From Lysobacter defluvii IMMIB APB-9 = DSM 18482 (GTDB lineage: Bacteria > Pseudomonadota > Gammaproteobacteria > Xanthomonadales > Xanthomonadaceae): 64,000 bases of DNA. A program made the position numbers and the translations under genes. The stretch spans positions 398,284 to 462,283 of the forward strand of contig NZ_AUHT01000004.1 in the NCBI RefSeq assembly GCF_000423325.1. Reading direction: 5' to 3'. The notes under the pieces were generated by a model. The model saw only the letters and a program-made list of their open reading frames with translations, was not told the origin of the DNA and searched no databases. Positions within the stretch are counted from its first letter, which is position 1. Each line of letters begins with the position of its first letter. Positions 47,372 through 54,693 of the stretch are shown here, one piece after another.

Positions 47372-47788
47372 TCAGCCCTCCGGATCCGGCCGCGCGGCGG
47401 GCGCACCTTCGCTGTCCCGAACCCGCCAAGGCGGGTTCTTCCGGTTCTCCCCCGCCCAGTAGAGGCAAATCTCGTTGCCGACGGGATCCTTCAGCCGCGC
47501 CTCCCGCCAGAGCCATGGCTGGTCGGTGGGCATCTGGCTGAAGGAATACGCCCGGGCCCGCAGTGATGCAACCTTGCCGTCCAGGTCGGGGCACTCGAAA
47601 TACACCACGGCGGCCGTGGCCGCGATCGGCCCTTCCACATGGTGGACGGAGAAGGTCGAGTCGCCATCCGGACACTCGAACCGGGCGTAATGGGGCGAGC
47701 TCACGATCAGCTTCAAGCCCATGCCTTGGTAGAACGCGACGGATGCCTCGACGTCCACCGCCGGAAGCGTCACCTGGTTGAGGTTCAC
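47372..47788 (-). CDS. VOC-superfamily protein
   Basis: A 138-residue VOC (glyoxalase/dioxygenase-like) protein. Seen: LNQVTLPAVDVEASVAFYQG at the start, ARFECPDGDSTFSVHHV, VYFECPDLDGKVASLRA, and the late metal-ligand Glu position in LKDPVGNEICLYWAGEN, typical of metal-binding members. Substrate unknown. GTG 47788 overlaps the stop of the HIT gene (GTGA), so it is translationally coupled to it. The tail after residue 120 is variable. Confidence 0.85.
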   Translation of the reverse strand: MNLNQVTLPAVDVEASVAFYQGMGLKLIVSSPHYARFECPDGDSTFSVHHVEGPIAATAAVVYFECPDLDGKVASLRARAYSFSQMPTDQPWLWREARLKDPVGNEICLYWAGENRKNPPWRVRDSEGAPAARPDPEG

Positions 47789-48237
47789 TGGACCGGCTCC
47801 ACTGAGCCGCCGTCGGCGCGGCCGCGTTCCCGCAGCCGCGCCGCGTAATGGTCCAGGGTCGCACGATCCGGAAGCCGCGGCGCGTCCGGATACACGCGGA
47901 ACATCCCGTCACCGGCGAAGCGTGGATGCACGTGGAAGTGCAGGTGCGGAACCTCCTGGCCGCCAGCCTCACCGACGGAGTGCCAGATGCTCTGCCCCTC
48001 GCCGGGGAATTCATCGCTGACCGCCCGCGCTACATCAGAGACCATCTCCATCACTGCGGCGCCGGTCTCCCGGTCCATCGAGCGAACATCGGGAACATGG
48101 AGCTTCGGGATCACGAGCACGTGCCCGGCATGGAACTGGCGAAGATCCACGAATGCCATGGCCAAGGGTTCGTCCCGTACGACGCTCGCCGGCGCGGTTC
48201 CCGCGGCAATGCGGCAGAAGATGCACTCCGTGCCCAA
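47785..48237 (-). CDS. HIT-family nucleotide hydrolase/transferase
   Basis: A 150-residue histidine-triad protein. The CIFCRIAAG start is typical of HIT/Hint proteins with a Cys pair, followed by DLRQFHAGHVLVIPKLHVPD, and the HIT signature VPHLHFHVHPR with active-site His. The C-terminal part beyond residue 110 (RVYPDAPRLPDRATLD) is specific to a bacterial subgroup. It likely cleaves adenosine phosphoramidate- or dinucleoside-type substrates. TTG 48237 is used because it follows GGGGAG at seven bases and no ATG/GTG fits; a TTG start is unusual here. Confidence 0.85.
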   Translation of the reverse strand: MGTECIFCRIAAGTAPASVVRDEPLAMAFVDLRQFHAGHVLVIPKLHVPDVRSMDRETGAAVMEMVSDVARAVSDEFPGEGQSIWHSVGEAGGQEVPHLHFHVHPRFAGDGMFRVYPDAPRLPDRATLDHYAARLRERGRADGGSVEPVQ

Positions 48238-48354
48238 TGGCGTACTCCCCTGATCCAGTCCTCCGCATTACCTACCACGCGCGCGGCGCTCACGCGACCG
48301 CGATCCACGCCCCGCTAGCGTCCGGAGCCAATAACCACAGGGAGGAAAAACAAA

Positions 48355-48528
48355 ATGATCAAGTGGGCCATCATCTTTGCCGTGATCGGCGTAATTGCCG
48401 GCATCCTCGGCTTCAGCGGCATCGCAGGCGGCGCCTTCGGCATCGCCAAGTTCCTGTTCTGGGCCGCGGTCATTATTGCCGTGGTGCTGTTCCTGCTTGG
48501 CGTAACGGTGTTCAAGAAAGTCACCTGA
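48355..48528 (+). CDS. DUF1328 small membrane protein (YtjA-like)
   Basis: A 57-residue protein, MIKWAIIFAVIGVIAGILGF followed by SGIAGGAFGIAKFLFWAAVI and a second helix ending KKVT. It matches DUF1328 (YtjA), two-helix membrane proteins widespread in proteobacteria and often induced by stress. A strong Shine-Dalgarno GGGAGGAAAAAC precedes ATG 48355. Single gene, divergent from the HIT operon and followed by a hairpin. Confidence 0.9.
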   Translation: MIKWAIIFAVIGVIAGILGFSGIAGGAFGIAKFLFWAAVIIAVVLFLLGVTVFKKVT

Positions 48529-48544
48529 CGAAGTGCAGCAGTAG

Positions 48545-48602
48545 GAAGGACGCGGCCGCGTCGCTACCGGCTTGAAGCCGGTCGGCGCGGTCGATTCTTT
48601 TT
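48545..48602. terminator. Terminator-like repeat after the DUF1328 gene
   Basis: An inner 6-bp hairpin ACCGGC/GCCGGT around a TTGAA loop sits inside an imperfect outer stem (GGCCGCGTCG against CGGCGCGGTC), followed by a T-run (48598-48602). It resembles the element at 50126-50181 in sequence and layout. Confidence 0.6.
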
Positions 48603-48731
48603 ACCCGGCGCCCAACCAAGCCGGTTCCCCACCCGAGTGGAACAGTTTGTTCGAGCCCCTGCGGCCCCGGCTCCCGAACTCTCATGGCCCCGTCGTGTCG
48701 AATCTGGTCCCCCACACGACAGGAACCGCTG

Positions 48732-50060
48732 ATGTTGTCCTTGCGCAAGACCCTGCAGCCCGCGCTGCTCTCCGCCGCCCTTCTGCTCAGCCTGGATGCG
48801 GCCGCCCAGGCTCCCGGCTCGAAGCTCGAGCAGCAGATCCGGCAGGAGACCGCCGCGATCCAGGACCGGCTCGTCGAATGGCGGCGGGACATCCACCAGC
48901 ATCCGGAGCTGGGCGAGCAGGAGACCCGCACCGCTGCCCTGGTGGCACGCCATCTCGAAGACCTTGGACTCAAGGTCGCCACCGGCATCGGAAAGACCGG
49001 CGTGGTCGGCATTCTCGAGGGCGGCAAGCCCGGTCGGGTGGTGGCCTTGCGCGCCGACATGGATGCCCTGCCCGTCAAGGAGCCCGCGGGCCTCCCCTTT
49101 GCCTCGCAGGCACGCGGCATTTACCACGGCACCGAGGTCGACGTGATGCACGCCTGTGGCCACGACGCCCATACCGCCATGTTGATGGTCGCGGCCGAAG
49201 TGCTGACGGGCATCCGCGACCAGCTGGAAGGCACGGTGATGTTCGTCTTCCAGCCGGCTGAGGAAGGTTCCAGCCTGGTCCAGCCCGGCGATGGCGAAAG
49301 CTGGGGTGCGAAGGCCATGCTCGAGGACGGCCTGTTCGACAGGCTCAAGCCGGATGCGGTCTTCGCACTCCACGTGATGCCCGGTCCCTCCGGCCAGCTG
49401 AGCTGGCGTAGCGGTGCGACCACCGCGGCGAGCGACATGCTCCACATCAGCGTCGATGGCAGCCAGGGCCACGGGGGCATGCCCTGGAACACGGTGGATC
49501 CGGTGGTTGCCTCCGCGCAGGTGATCGGGGGCGTGCAGACGGTGGTCAGCCGCAAGGCGAACCTCGCCCGCTCGCCCGCCGTGGTCACCATCGGCACCAT
49601 CGAGGGCGGCAGCGGCCCCAACATCGTGCCCGAGACGGTCACGATGTCCGGGACCATACGCACGTACGACGACGGCGTGCGCGCCCAGGTCGCCGAGGAT
49701 CTCAAGCGCAGCGCGCAGAAGATCGCCGAGAGCGCCGGCGCCACCGCGGACGTGTCGATCGAACCGATGTACAGCTCGATCTTCAACAACGCCGAACTCG
49801 CGACACAGATGGCGCCCGTCCTGGAGCGGGCCGCCGACGGGAAGGTTGCCAAGGCGGAGTTGCCCGGCGCGGCGGAGGACTTCTCCTACTTCTCCCAGCA
49901 GGCCCCGGGGCTGTATGTATTCCTGGGCGTGACCCCCGAAGGCCAGGACCCCGCCACCGCAGCGCCAAACCACAACCCGAACTTCTTCGTTGACGAGGCG
50001 GCGCTGGAGACCGGAGCCCGGGCGCTGTCCATGATGGCCGTCGAGTTCCTCAACGGGTGA
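48732..50060 (+). CDS. Secreted M20-family amidohydrolase
   Basis: A 442-residue metal-dependent amidohydrolase of the M20D/hippurate-hydrolase type. It has a signal peptide (LQPALLSAALLLSLDAAAQA), then DIHQHPELGEQETRTAALVA, the metal-binding ALRADMDALPVKE and MHACGHDAHTAMLM, and FQPAEEGSSLVQPGDGES with the catalytic Glu pair. The dimerisation lid has SQGHGGMPWNTVDPVV, and the C-terminal metal ligand is in PGAAEDFSYFSQQAPG. Periplasmic or secreted; the substrate is probably an N-acyl amino acid or peptide. ATG 48732 was chosen for the signal peptide. It is flanked by hairpins on both sides, so probably monocistronic. Confidence 0.92.
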   Translation: MLSLRKTLQPALLSAALLLSLDAAAQAPGSKLEQQIRQETAAIQDRLVEWRRDIHQHPELGEQETRTAALVARHLEDLGLKVATGIGKTGVVGILEGGKPGRVVALRADMDALPVKEPAGLPFASQARGIYHGTEVDVMHACGHDAHTAMLMVAAEVLTGIRDQLEGTVMFVFQPAEEGSSLVQPGDGESWGAKAMLEDGLFDRLKPDAVFALHVMPGPSGQLSWRSGATTAASDMLHISVDGSQGHGGMPWNTVDPVVASAQVIGGVQTVVSRKANLARSPAVVTIGTIEGGSGPNIVPETVTMSGTIRTYDDGVRAQVAEDLKRSAQKIAESAGATADVSIEPMYSSIFNNAELATQMAPVLERAADGKVAKAELPGAAEDFSYFSQQAPGLYVFLGVTPEGQDPATAAPNHNPNFFVDEAALETGARALSMMAVEFLNG

Positions 50061-50125
50061 GCGGGCGAGTGGCGCCAGCCCGACCTGCCGGGTTCGGGAA
50101 AGCCAGCTGACAACGCGCAGGAGTA

Positions 50126-50181
50126 AAAGGATGCGACCGCGTCGCCCTGACCTGGAGCCGGGTGGCGCGGTCGCATCTTTT
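50126..50181. terminator. Bidirectional terminator repeat
   Basis: A strong 12-bp stem GATGCGACCGCG/CGCGGTCGCATC extended by imperfect pairs around a 15-base loop, with AAAAG on one side and TTTT on the other, so it works on both strands. It lies between the M20 gene and the convergent membrane-protein gene and resembles the element at 48545. Confidence 0.8.
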
Positions 50182-50186
50182 CGGGA

Positions 50187-50537
50187 TCAGCTCCCCCAGT
50201 CGGTGAAGATCCCGACCGCCAGCTCGGCCCAGATCCACAGGAATACCGCGGCGCAGGCCAGCGCGACCAGCACCCGGTGCCGGCGGCTGACCTTCCTTGC
50301 CAGCAGCACGAAGACGCTGGCCATGCCGAAGATCAGCACCCGGTGCCGGCGGCTGACCTTCCTTGCCAGCAGCACGAAGACGCTGGCCATGCCGAAGATC
50401 AGCACGCCCATGACCAGGAAGTCCGACGCGGTCCACACCACTTCCGGCGTGAACTGCATCGCGACCAGCGGAATCAGCAGAAGTAGGCCCGTGCCCAGCG
50501 CGATCCAGGCGAAGACGCTGTTGCGGGCCACGCTCAC
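50187..50537 (-). CDS. Membrane protein with a recent internal 22-residue duplication
   Basis: A 116-residue protein with an N-terminal helix (VFAWIALGTGLLLLIPLVAM), a loop, then the segment LIFGMASVFVLLARKVSRRH present twice in direct tandem, and a last helix (VALACAAVFLWIWAELAVGI). Each unit is one membrane helix plus a basic turn, so the duplication would add a helix and invert the topology of what follows. The 66-bp units are identical, so the event is recent. GTG 50537 overlaps the stop of the upstream gene (GTGA). Family not recognised; function may be impaired. Confidence 0.65.
   Translation of the reverse strand: MSVARNSVFAWIALGTGLLLLIPLVAMQFTPEVVWTASDFLVMGVLIFGMASVFVLLARKVSRRHRVLIFGMASVFVLLARKVSRRHRVLVALACAAVFLWIWAELAVGIFTDWGS
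50268..50399 (-). repeat. Perfect 66-bp tandem duplication
   Basis: Copy one is 50268-50333 and copy two 50334-50399, with no difference between them; the first six bases continue after copy two. In frame (22 codons) within the membrane protein gene. Confidence 0.97.
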
Positions 50538-51088
50538 GCCCGACCGGCGGGCCGTACCTCGATGCCGAGCGCCGGCGCGATCGCACGCATGCCCTCGTTG
50601 TCCCGGTTCAGGGTGATCCACCCAGCGATCGTGTCGGTGCCGGTCTCCCACAGCCACAGGGTGTACCCATACGTCCGCAGTGCGTCGTAGGCCACCTGCA
50701 GCAGCTCGCCGACGTCGGCCGCGTCCAGGAACTCGTCGTCCGTGGGGTCCTCGACACCCCAGTCCAGATCGAGGTTCCAGCGCGCCACGAGTTCCGTAAT
50801 GCTCTCGATGAACGCCCCGGCGTCCTGATCGTGGAGCTGGAAGCCCGACTTCCAGTCGATGATGTCCTTGAGCACCCAGGCCGGCTCGAACTCGTCCTCC
50901 CCGGCGTCGGCCGTGGCCTCGCGCCAGGCGTCGAACTGCTGCAACGCGGTTTCCTCGTCGTCCGGGTTGATCAGCAGCAGCAATTGCCAGACCAGCGTCT
51001 CGGTGTCGGCGTCCTCGTCGATGACGGGACCGTGGTCGGGATCAGCGAAGTTGTCGTCCGGGTCGAAGCCGGCGTCGCTCGTGTGCAT
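50534..51088 (-). CDS. Conserved acidic protein of unknown function
   Basis: A 184-residue, strongly acidic cytosolic protein: after an Asp-rich N-terminus (DPDDNFADPDHGPVIDEDAD) it has a helical region (TETLVWQLLLLINPDDEETA), WVLKDIIDWKSGFQLHDQDA, and a C-terminal GYTLWLWETGTDTIAGWITL. It resembles a family of uncharacterised proteins (DUF6630-like by memory, low certainty), some of which behave as immunity-type proteins. ATG 51088; its stop overlaps the next gene start, so the pair is co-translated. Confidence 0.6.
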   Translation of the reverse strand: MHTSDAGFDPDDNFADPDHGPVIDEDADTETLVWQLLLLINPDDEETALQQFDAWREATADAGEDEFEPAWVLKDIIDWKSGFQLHDQDAGAFIESITELVARWNLDLDWGVEDPTDDEFLDAADVGELLQVAYDALRTYGYTLWLWETGTDTIAGWITLNRDNEGMRAIAPALGIEVRPAGRA

Positions 51089-51192
51089 GTCGGCGCGCTT
51101 GCAGGCGGGCGGCACAGAATAGTGCGGCGGGATGGACGGGCGCGTCAGTCCCTCGCCAGCGCATCACGGGACCTGTCCTCGGCCCCGCTCAG

Positions 51193-51660
51193 TCATTCCG
51201 CATCCGTCCCAGGCCGGCGCTCCAGCTCGGCGATGAGCGCCTCCATCTCGGCGATCTCGCGCCGCTGCGTGTCAATGATGCGGTCGGCCAGGTCCCGCAC
51301 CCGCGGCTCGGAGATGTCCGCCCGCTCGCTGGTGAGGATGGCGATGGAATGGTGCGGGATCATCGCTTTCATCCACGCCACGTCGCGCACGGTCGCCTGG
51401 CTGCGCACAAGCCAAGTGCCACCAGCAACGAGCGCGGCTGCAACCAGACACAGGGCAATGTTGGCCGTGCGGTTGCGATACATGCCGCGCATGAAGAACA
51501 GCATGACCAGCGTCATGGAGCCGGCCATCAGGAACGTCATGAACAACCGCGTCTGGCTGAACCAGACATGCTCGAGCCGATAGGTGTTGAGGTACATCAA
51601 GCCGAACATCAACACCGACGCCACCGCGATCATCAGAACGAAATTGCCGTATTGGCGCAT
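51193..51660 (-). CDS. DUF305-family membrane protein
   Basis: A 155-residue protein with three membrane helices (FVLMIAVASVLMFGLMYLNT, TFLMAGSMTLVMLFFMRGM, ANIALCLVAAALVAGGTWLV). A DUF305-like C-terminal domain contains the paired-His helix WMKAMIPHHSIAILTSERA and a later coiled-coil helix (TQRREIAEMEALIAELERRP). DUF305 domains bind metals such as copper through these His/Met residues and often occur with copper-resistance genes, although none are adjacent. ATG 51660 was chosen for the GGGAG Shine-Dalgarno at eight bases. Confidence 0.82.
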   Translation of the reverse strand: MRQYGNFVLMIAVASVLMFGLMYLNTYRLEHVWFSQTRLFMTFLMAGSMTLVMLFFMRGMYRNRTANIALCLVAAALVAGGTWLVRSQATVRDVAWMKAMIPHHSIAILTSERADISEPRVRDLADRIIDTQRREIAEMEALIAELERRPGTDAE

Positions 51661-51743
51661 TGGTTGCTCCCGAAATACCGACATGAAGGCGTAGAGAAAC
51701 ACTTCAGGTGCGAACGATCCGTAGGTCCCGGCGGCGAGCTGCC

Positions 51744-53060
51744 TTACCCCGCCGTGCCGGAAAGACCGGACACGCCTGCGCGTTCGCGCAGCCGGGCGCG
51801 ATCGTGTGCCGAGGGAACGGTCCGGTCGACGGTTTCCACGATCAGGCGCTCGTGTCCTCGCAGCACCTCGACGCGTTCGCCATTGGGCGCCAGCGCCCGC
51901 AGGGTCGCCAACACCTCCAGCTGCCGCCCCAGCACCGCGGTATTCCCCGCGGCGTTCTGGCGGATCTGGTCGAAGGCGACGGCCACAAGGCCGGCGAACG
52001 TCGGATCGCGGGTGATGAGCAGCAGGTGTCCGTCCTCCCGGTGCAGCGGCGCAGCGATCGAGCGGTCCACGAGCCGCGCCAGGATGGTGGCGAGGTAGTC
52101 CACGCAGTTGATGGCCGTGGTGGTGTCGTTGATCCCCGGCGAGAGGGCCTTCAGCGCGATGTCCACGATCTGCCGGATGCCGTAGCCGGCGTCCTGCTCC
52201 ACGGTGCGGTAGCGCCCCAGCGAACAGACGGCATTGAGCCGTTGGACCAGCCGCTCGTGCAGCGGTCGATTGGAGATCGACGCAAGCGGGCAGCCCTGGA
52301 TGACGAACTCGCCGATCTGCTTCTCCATCCGCACCACCACGCCCTCCTCGCGGGCCAGTTCCAGCAGCGCCGCGGTGTCGAACGCCTGCAGGTAACCGCT
52401 CCGGTGCGCCGGCAGGCTGACCCACGCGGCGGCTCCGGACAGGTCCCTACCGTCGCCGCTCAGCGCCTGCTCCGGCTCGTCTCCCGCCGGGTCGGGAAAC
52501 AGTCGGTCCACCGCTTCCAGGGTCTCGTCGGCGACCGACTCGACAATCCGGGTAGCCTGCAGCGACTCGGCGACGTGGTGGATGAAGAACACCAAGAACC
52601 CGATGGCCACGAAAGCCAGCAGCACGGCCCCCAGCACCGCCAGCCCCGGCACGAACACCCCGTCCTCGCCGCCCCGGATCGTGCGCAGCACCACCAGGCA
52701 ATAGGCGAACACGCCCATGAGGACACCGATCACCAGCTGGTTGGGCCGGTCGCGCATGAAGTTGCGCAGGATCCGCGGCGTGTACTGGTTCGACGCCAGG
52801 GTCAGCGCCACCACGGTGATCGAGAACACCACGCCAGCCACGGTGATCATCGACGAGGCGATGGCCGACAGCAGCCCGCGGGAACCTTCCGCGCCCGCCC
52901 CGAACACCCGCGGCCAGCGCGCCGCCAGCCGCCCTGCCCCTTCGGGACTCTCGACCTGGATGAGCCCGACGGCCAACGCCACCGCCGCGGCGACCATGAG
53001 CGCGGGGGTGAACCACAGGCTGGAGCGCAGCTTCTCCCACACCAGGACGAGGCGGTTCAT
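51744..53060 (-). CDS. DUF2254 predicted membrane protein
   Basis: A 438-residue protein matching DUF2254. Four membrane helices lie in the first 170 residues (ALMVAAAVALAVGLIQV, SMITVAGVVFSITVVALTLA, LVIGVLMGVFAYCLVVLRTI, VLGAVLLAFVAIGFLVFFIH). The soluble C-terminal domain has DETLEAVDRLFPDPAGDEPE, GYGIRQIVDIALKALSPGIN and DTTTAINCVDYLATILARLV. The conserved SPGINDTTTA motif is the family hallmark. Function unknown, possibly a channel. ATG 53060 sits next to the PQQ dehydrogenase remnant. Confidence 0.85.
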   Translation of the reverse strand: MNRLVLVWEKLRSSLWFTPALMVAAAVALAVGLIQVESPEGAGRLAARWPRVFGAGAEGSRGLLSAIASSMITVAGVVFSITVVALTLASNQYTPRILRNFMRDRPNQLVIGVLMGVFAYCLVVLRTIRGGEDGVFVPGLAVLGAVLLAFVAIGFLVFFIHHVAESLQATRIVESVADETLEAVDRLFPDPAGDEPEQALSGDGRDLSGAAAWVSLPAHRSGYLQAFDTAALLELAREEGVVVRMEKQIGEFVIQGCPLASISNRPLHERLVQRLNAVCSLGRYRTVEQDAGYGIRQIVDIALKALSPGINDTTTAINCVDYLATILARLVDRSIAAPLHREDGHLLLITRDPTFAGLVAVAFDQIRQNAAGNTAVLGRQLEVLATLRALAPNGERVEVLRGHERLIVETVDRTVPSAHDRARLRERAGVSGLSGTAG

Positions 53061-53077
53061 GCGCCCCTCGCCCCCGG

Positions 53078-53335
53078 CGACTGCCCGGCGTGGACTGGCC
53101 GCCCGCGGGAACGCGCGCCCGCCACAGCTCCTTCCCGTTGCGCAGGTCGTACCCGCGCACCTAGTAGTCGACCGTGGCCGAAAGGAAAGCCACGCCGCCG
53201 GCGGTCACGATCGGGCCGCCGATCCGGGGCACGCCCGTCTTGAACGGCAACGGGACCGGCGCCGTGTCGCGCACCGTGCCATTGACGCGCCGGTACACGG
53301 TCTCGCCCGTCTTCAGGTTGAATCGCCCCGTGTTT
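53078..53335 (-). pseudogene. Remnant of a membrane-bound PQQ-dependent dehydrogenase
   Basis: About 83 codons on the minus strand still read as the C-terminal blade region of a quinoprotein (glucose/quinate type) dehydrogenase: LKTGETVYRRVNGTVRDTAP, VPLPFKTGVPRIGGPIVTAG, then GVAFLSATVDY, an in-frame TAG at 53162-53164, and VRGYDLRNGKELWRARVPAG. Both ends are missing: the upstream side joins IS sequence near 53335 and the downstream side loses homology after GGQSTP. A decayed fragment marking the chromosomal edge of the mobile region. Confidence 0.85.
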
Positions 53336-53503
53336 CGTAGACACCCCGAAGCCTCAAGTTGATTGCCGCTTTTCGAACTCTACCGGAGGCAGGCCATCGT
53401 TGTGCCCGTGCTGCCTGCGGGTGTCGTAGAACATCTCGATGTAGTGGAAGACGTCGGCCTCGGCCTCGTCGCGGGTGGCGTAGATCCGGCGTCTGATGCG
53501 CTC
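53336..53503 (-). mobile_element. Truncated IS3-family element (orfB C-terminus)
   Basis: The minus-strand frame ending at 53354 encodes the last 49 residues of an IS3-family transposase: ERIRRRIYATRDEAEADVFH, then YIEMFYDTRRQHGHNDGLPP and VEFEKRQST. The homology stops exactly at 53503/53504 where the intact IS begins, so this older element was cut by it. GTAGACACCCC at 53336-53346 may be its terminal repeat. Confidence 0.85.
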
Positions 53504-53575
53504 GTAAGCTTCCCCGGTCGGTAGACACCCCATAAGTAGAGCTTTCTGGCATGTTCCCCGTAGCCAGGAGGTTCC

Positions 53576-53842
53576 ATGAAAAAGTCCCGTTTCACCGAGA
53601 CCCAGATCGTCTCCATCCTCAAGCAGGCCGACGCCGGCGTTCCGGTCAAGGACATCTGCCGGCAGGCCGGTATCAGCACGCCGACCTACTACAAGTGGAA
53701 GTCCAAGTACGGTGGCCTGGAGGCGTCCGAGCTGCGACGGGTCAAGGATCTGGAGGCCGAGAACAGCCGGCTCAAGCGCATGTACGCCGAGCTGGCGCTG
53801 GACAACGCGGCCATGAAGGATCTGATCGCAAAAAAACTCTAG
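53576..53842 (+). CDS. IS3-family transposase OrfA
   Basis: An 88-residue DNA-binding subunit. MKKSRFTETQIVSILKQADA is followed by a helix-turn-helix (VKDICRQAGISTPTYYKWKS) and a leucine-zipper-like coiled coil (KDLEAENSRLKRMYAELALD). The stop lies just after a run of seven A (53830-53836), a typical slippery site for -1 programmed frameshifting into orfB. Confidence 0.92.
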   Translation: MKKSRFTETQIVSILKQADAGVPVKDICRQAGISTPTYYKWKSKYGGLEASELRRVKDLEAENSRLKRMYAELALDNAAMKDLIAKKL

Positions 53843-54693
53843 GGCCGGAGCAGAAGCGCGAGGCGGTGCGGTACCTTGTCGAGGTGCACGCGCGGCCGCT
53901 GCGCCGGTCCTGTGAGTGCGTAGGTTTGTCACGGGCAGCGTGGTACCGGCCGCCGCTGGACTGGACGGTGCGCGACGCTGAGGTGATTGCGGCACTGGCC
54001 AAGCTGGTCGAGGACCGGCCGGCCCGGGGCTTCTGGAAGTGCCGCAAGCTGCTGCGACGGACGCGGCCGGAGTGGAACCACAAGCGGATCTACCGGGTGT
54101 ACAAGGCGATGAAGCTCAACCTTCGCCGCGCTGCCCGGCGCCGGCTGCCCAAGCGCGAACGGGTGTCGCTCTATTATGTGCCGCGGCTTCCCGATACCGT
54201 CTGGTCGGCGGATTTCATGTCCGACGCGCTGGCGTGCGGGCGACGGTTCCGGACCTTCAACGTGGTCGACGACTTCAACCGCGAGGTGCTGCATATCGAG
54301 GTCGATGCGTCGATCAACTCGGCCCGCCTGGTGCGCATTTTCGAGCAGCTCAAACGCGACCATGGCCTGCCGCAGGTGCTGCGCACCGACAACGGTCCCG
54401 AGTTCCTGGGCGAGACCTTCATCCAATGGGCCAAGGCCAACGGCATGGCGATCCAGTACATCCAGCCCGGCAAGCCCAACCAGAACGCCGACATCGAACG
54501 CTTCAACCGGACCTTCCGCGACGAGGTCCTGGACCAGCACCTGTTCGCCCGCCTCGACGATGTCCGCGAGGCGGCCTACTGGTGGATGCTCGAGTACAAC
54601 GAAGAGCGCTCCCACGACTCCTTGGACGAACTGACGCCCGCGGAGTACCGACAGCGATTCGCCGGAAACTCTACTTTTGAAGTGTCTGCTTGA
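53836..54693 (+). CDS. IS3-family transposase OrfB (made as OrfAB by -1 frameshift)
   Basis: About 285 residues in the frame minus one relative to orfA, entered at the A7 slippery run: KKTLGPEQKREAVRYLVEVH. It has a helix-turn-helix-21 region (HARPLRRSCECVGLSRAAWY) and an rve catalytic core with the DDE triad: Asp in WSADFMSDAL, Asp in VLRTDNGPEF and Glu in QNADIERFNRTFRDEV. All three residues are present and no stops interrupt it, so the element looks active. The frame ends TFEVSA. Confidence 0.92.
   Translation, partial: TLGPEQKREAVRYLVEVHARPLRRSCECVGLSRAAWYRPPLDWTVRDAEVIAALAKLVEDRPARGFWKCRKLLRRTRPEWNHKRIYRVYKAMKLNLRRAARRRLPKRERVSLYYVPRLPDTVWSADFMSDALACGRRFRTFNVVDDFNREVLHIEVDASINSARLVRIFEQLKRDHGLPQVLRTDNGPEFLGETFIQWAKANGMAIQYIQPGKPNQNADIERFNRTFRDEVLDQHLFARLDDVREAAYWWMLEYNEERSHDSLDELTPAEYRQRFAGNSTFEVSA

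Noticed and set aside
50268..50399. Possible CRISPR-like repeat
   Set aside because: Only two copies, directly adjacent, 66 bp and in coding frame; no spacers or cas genes. It is a tandem duplication.
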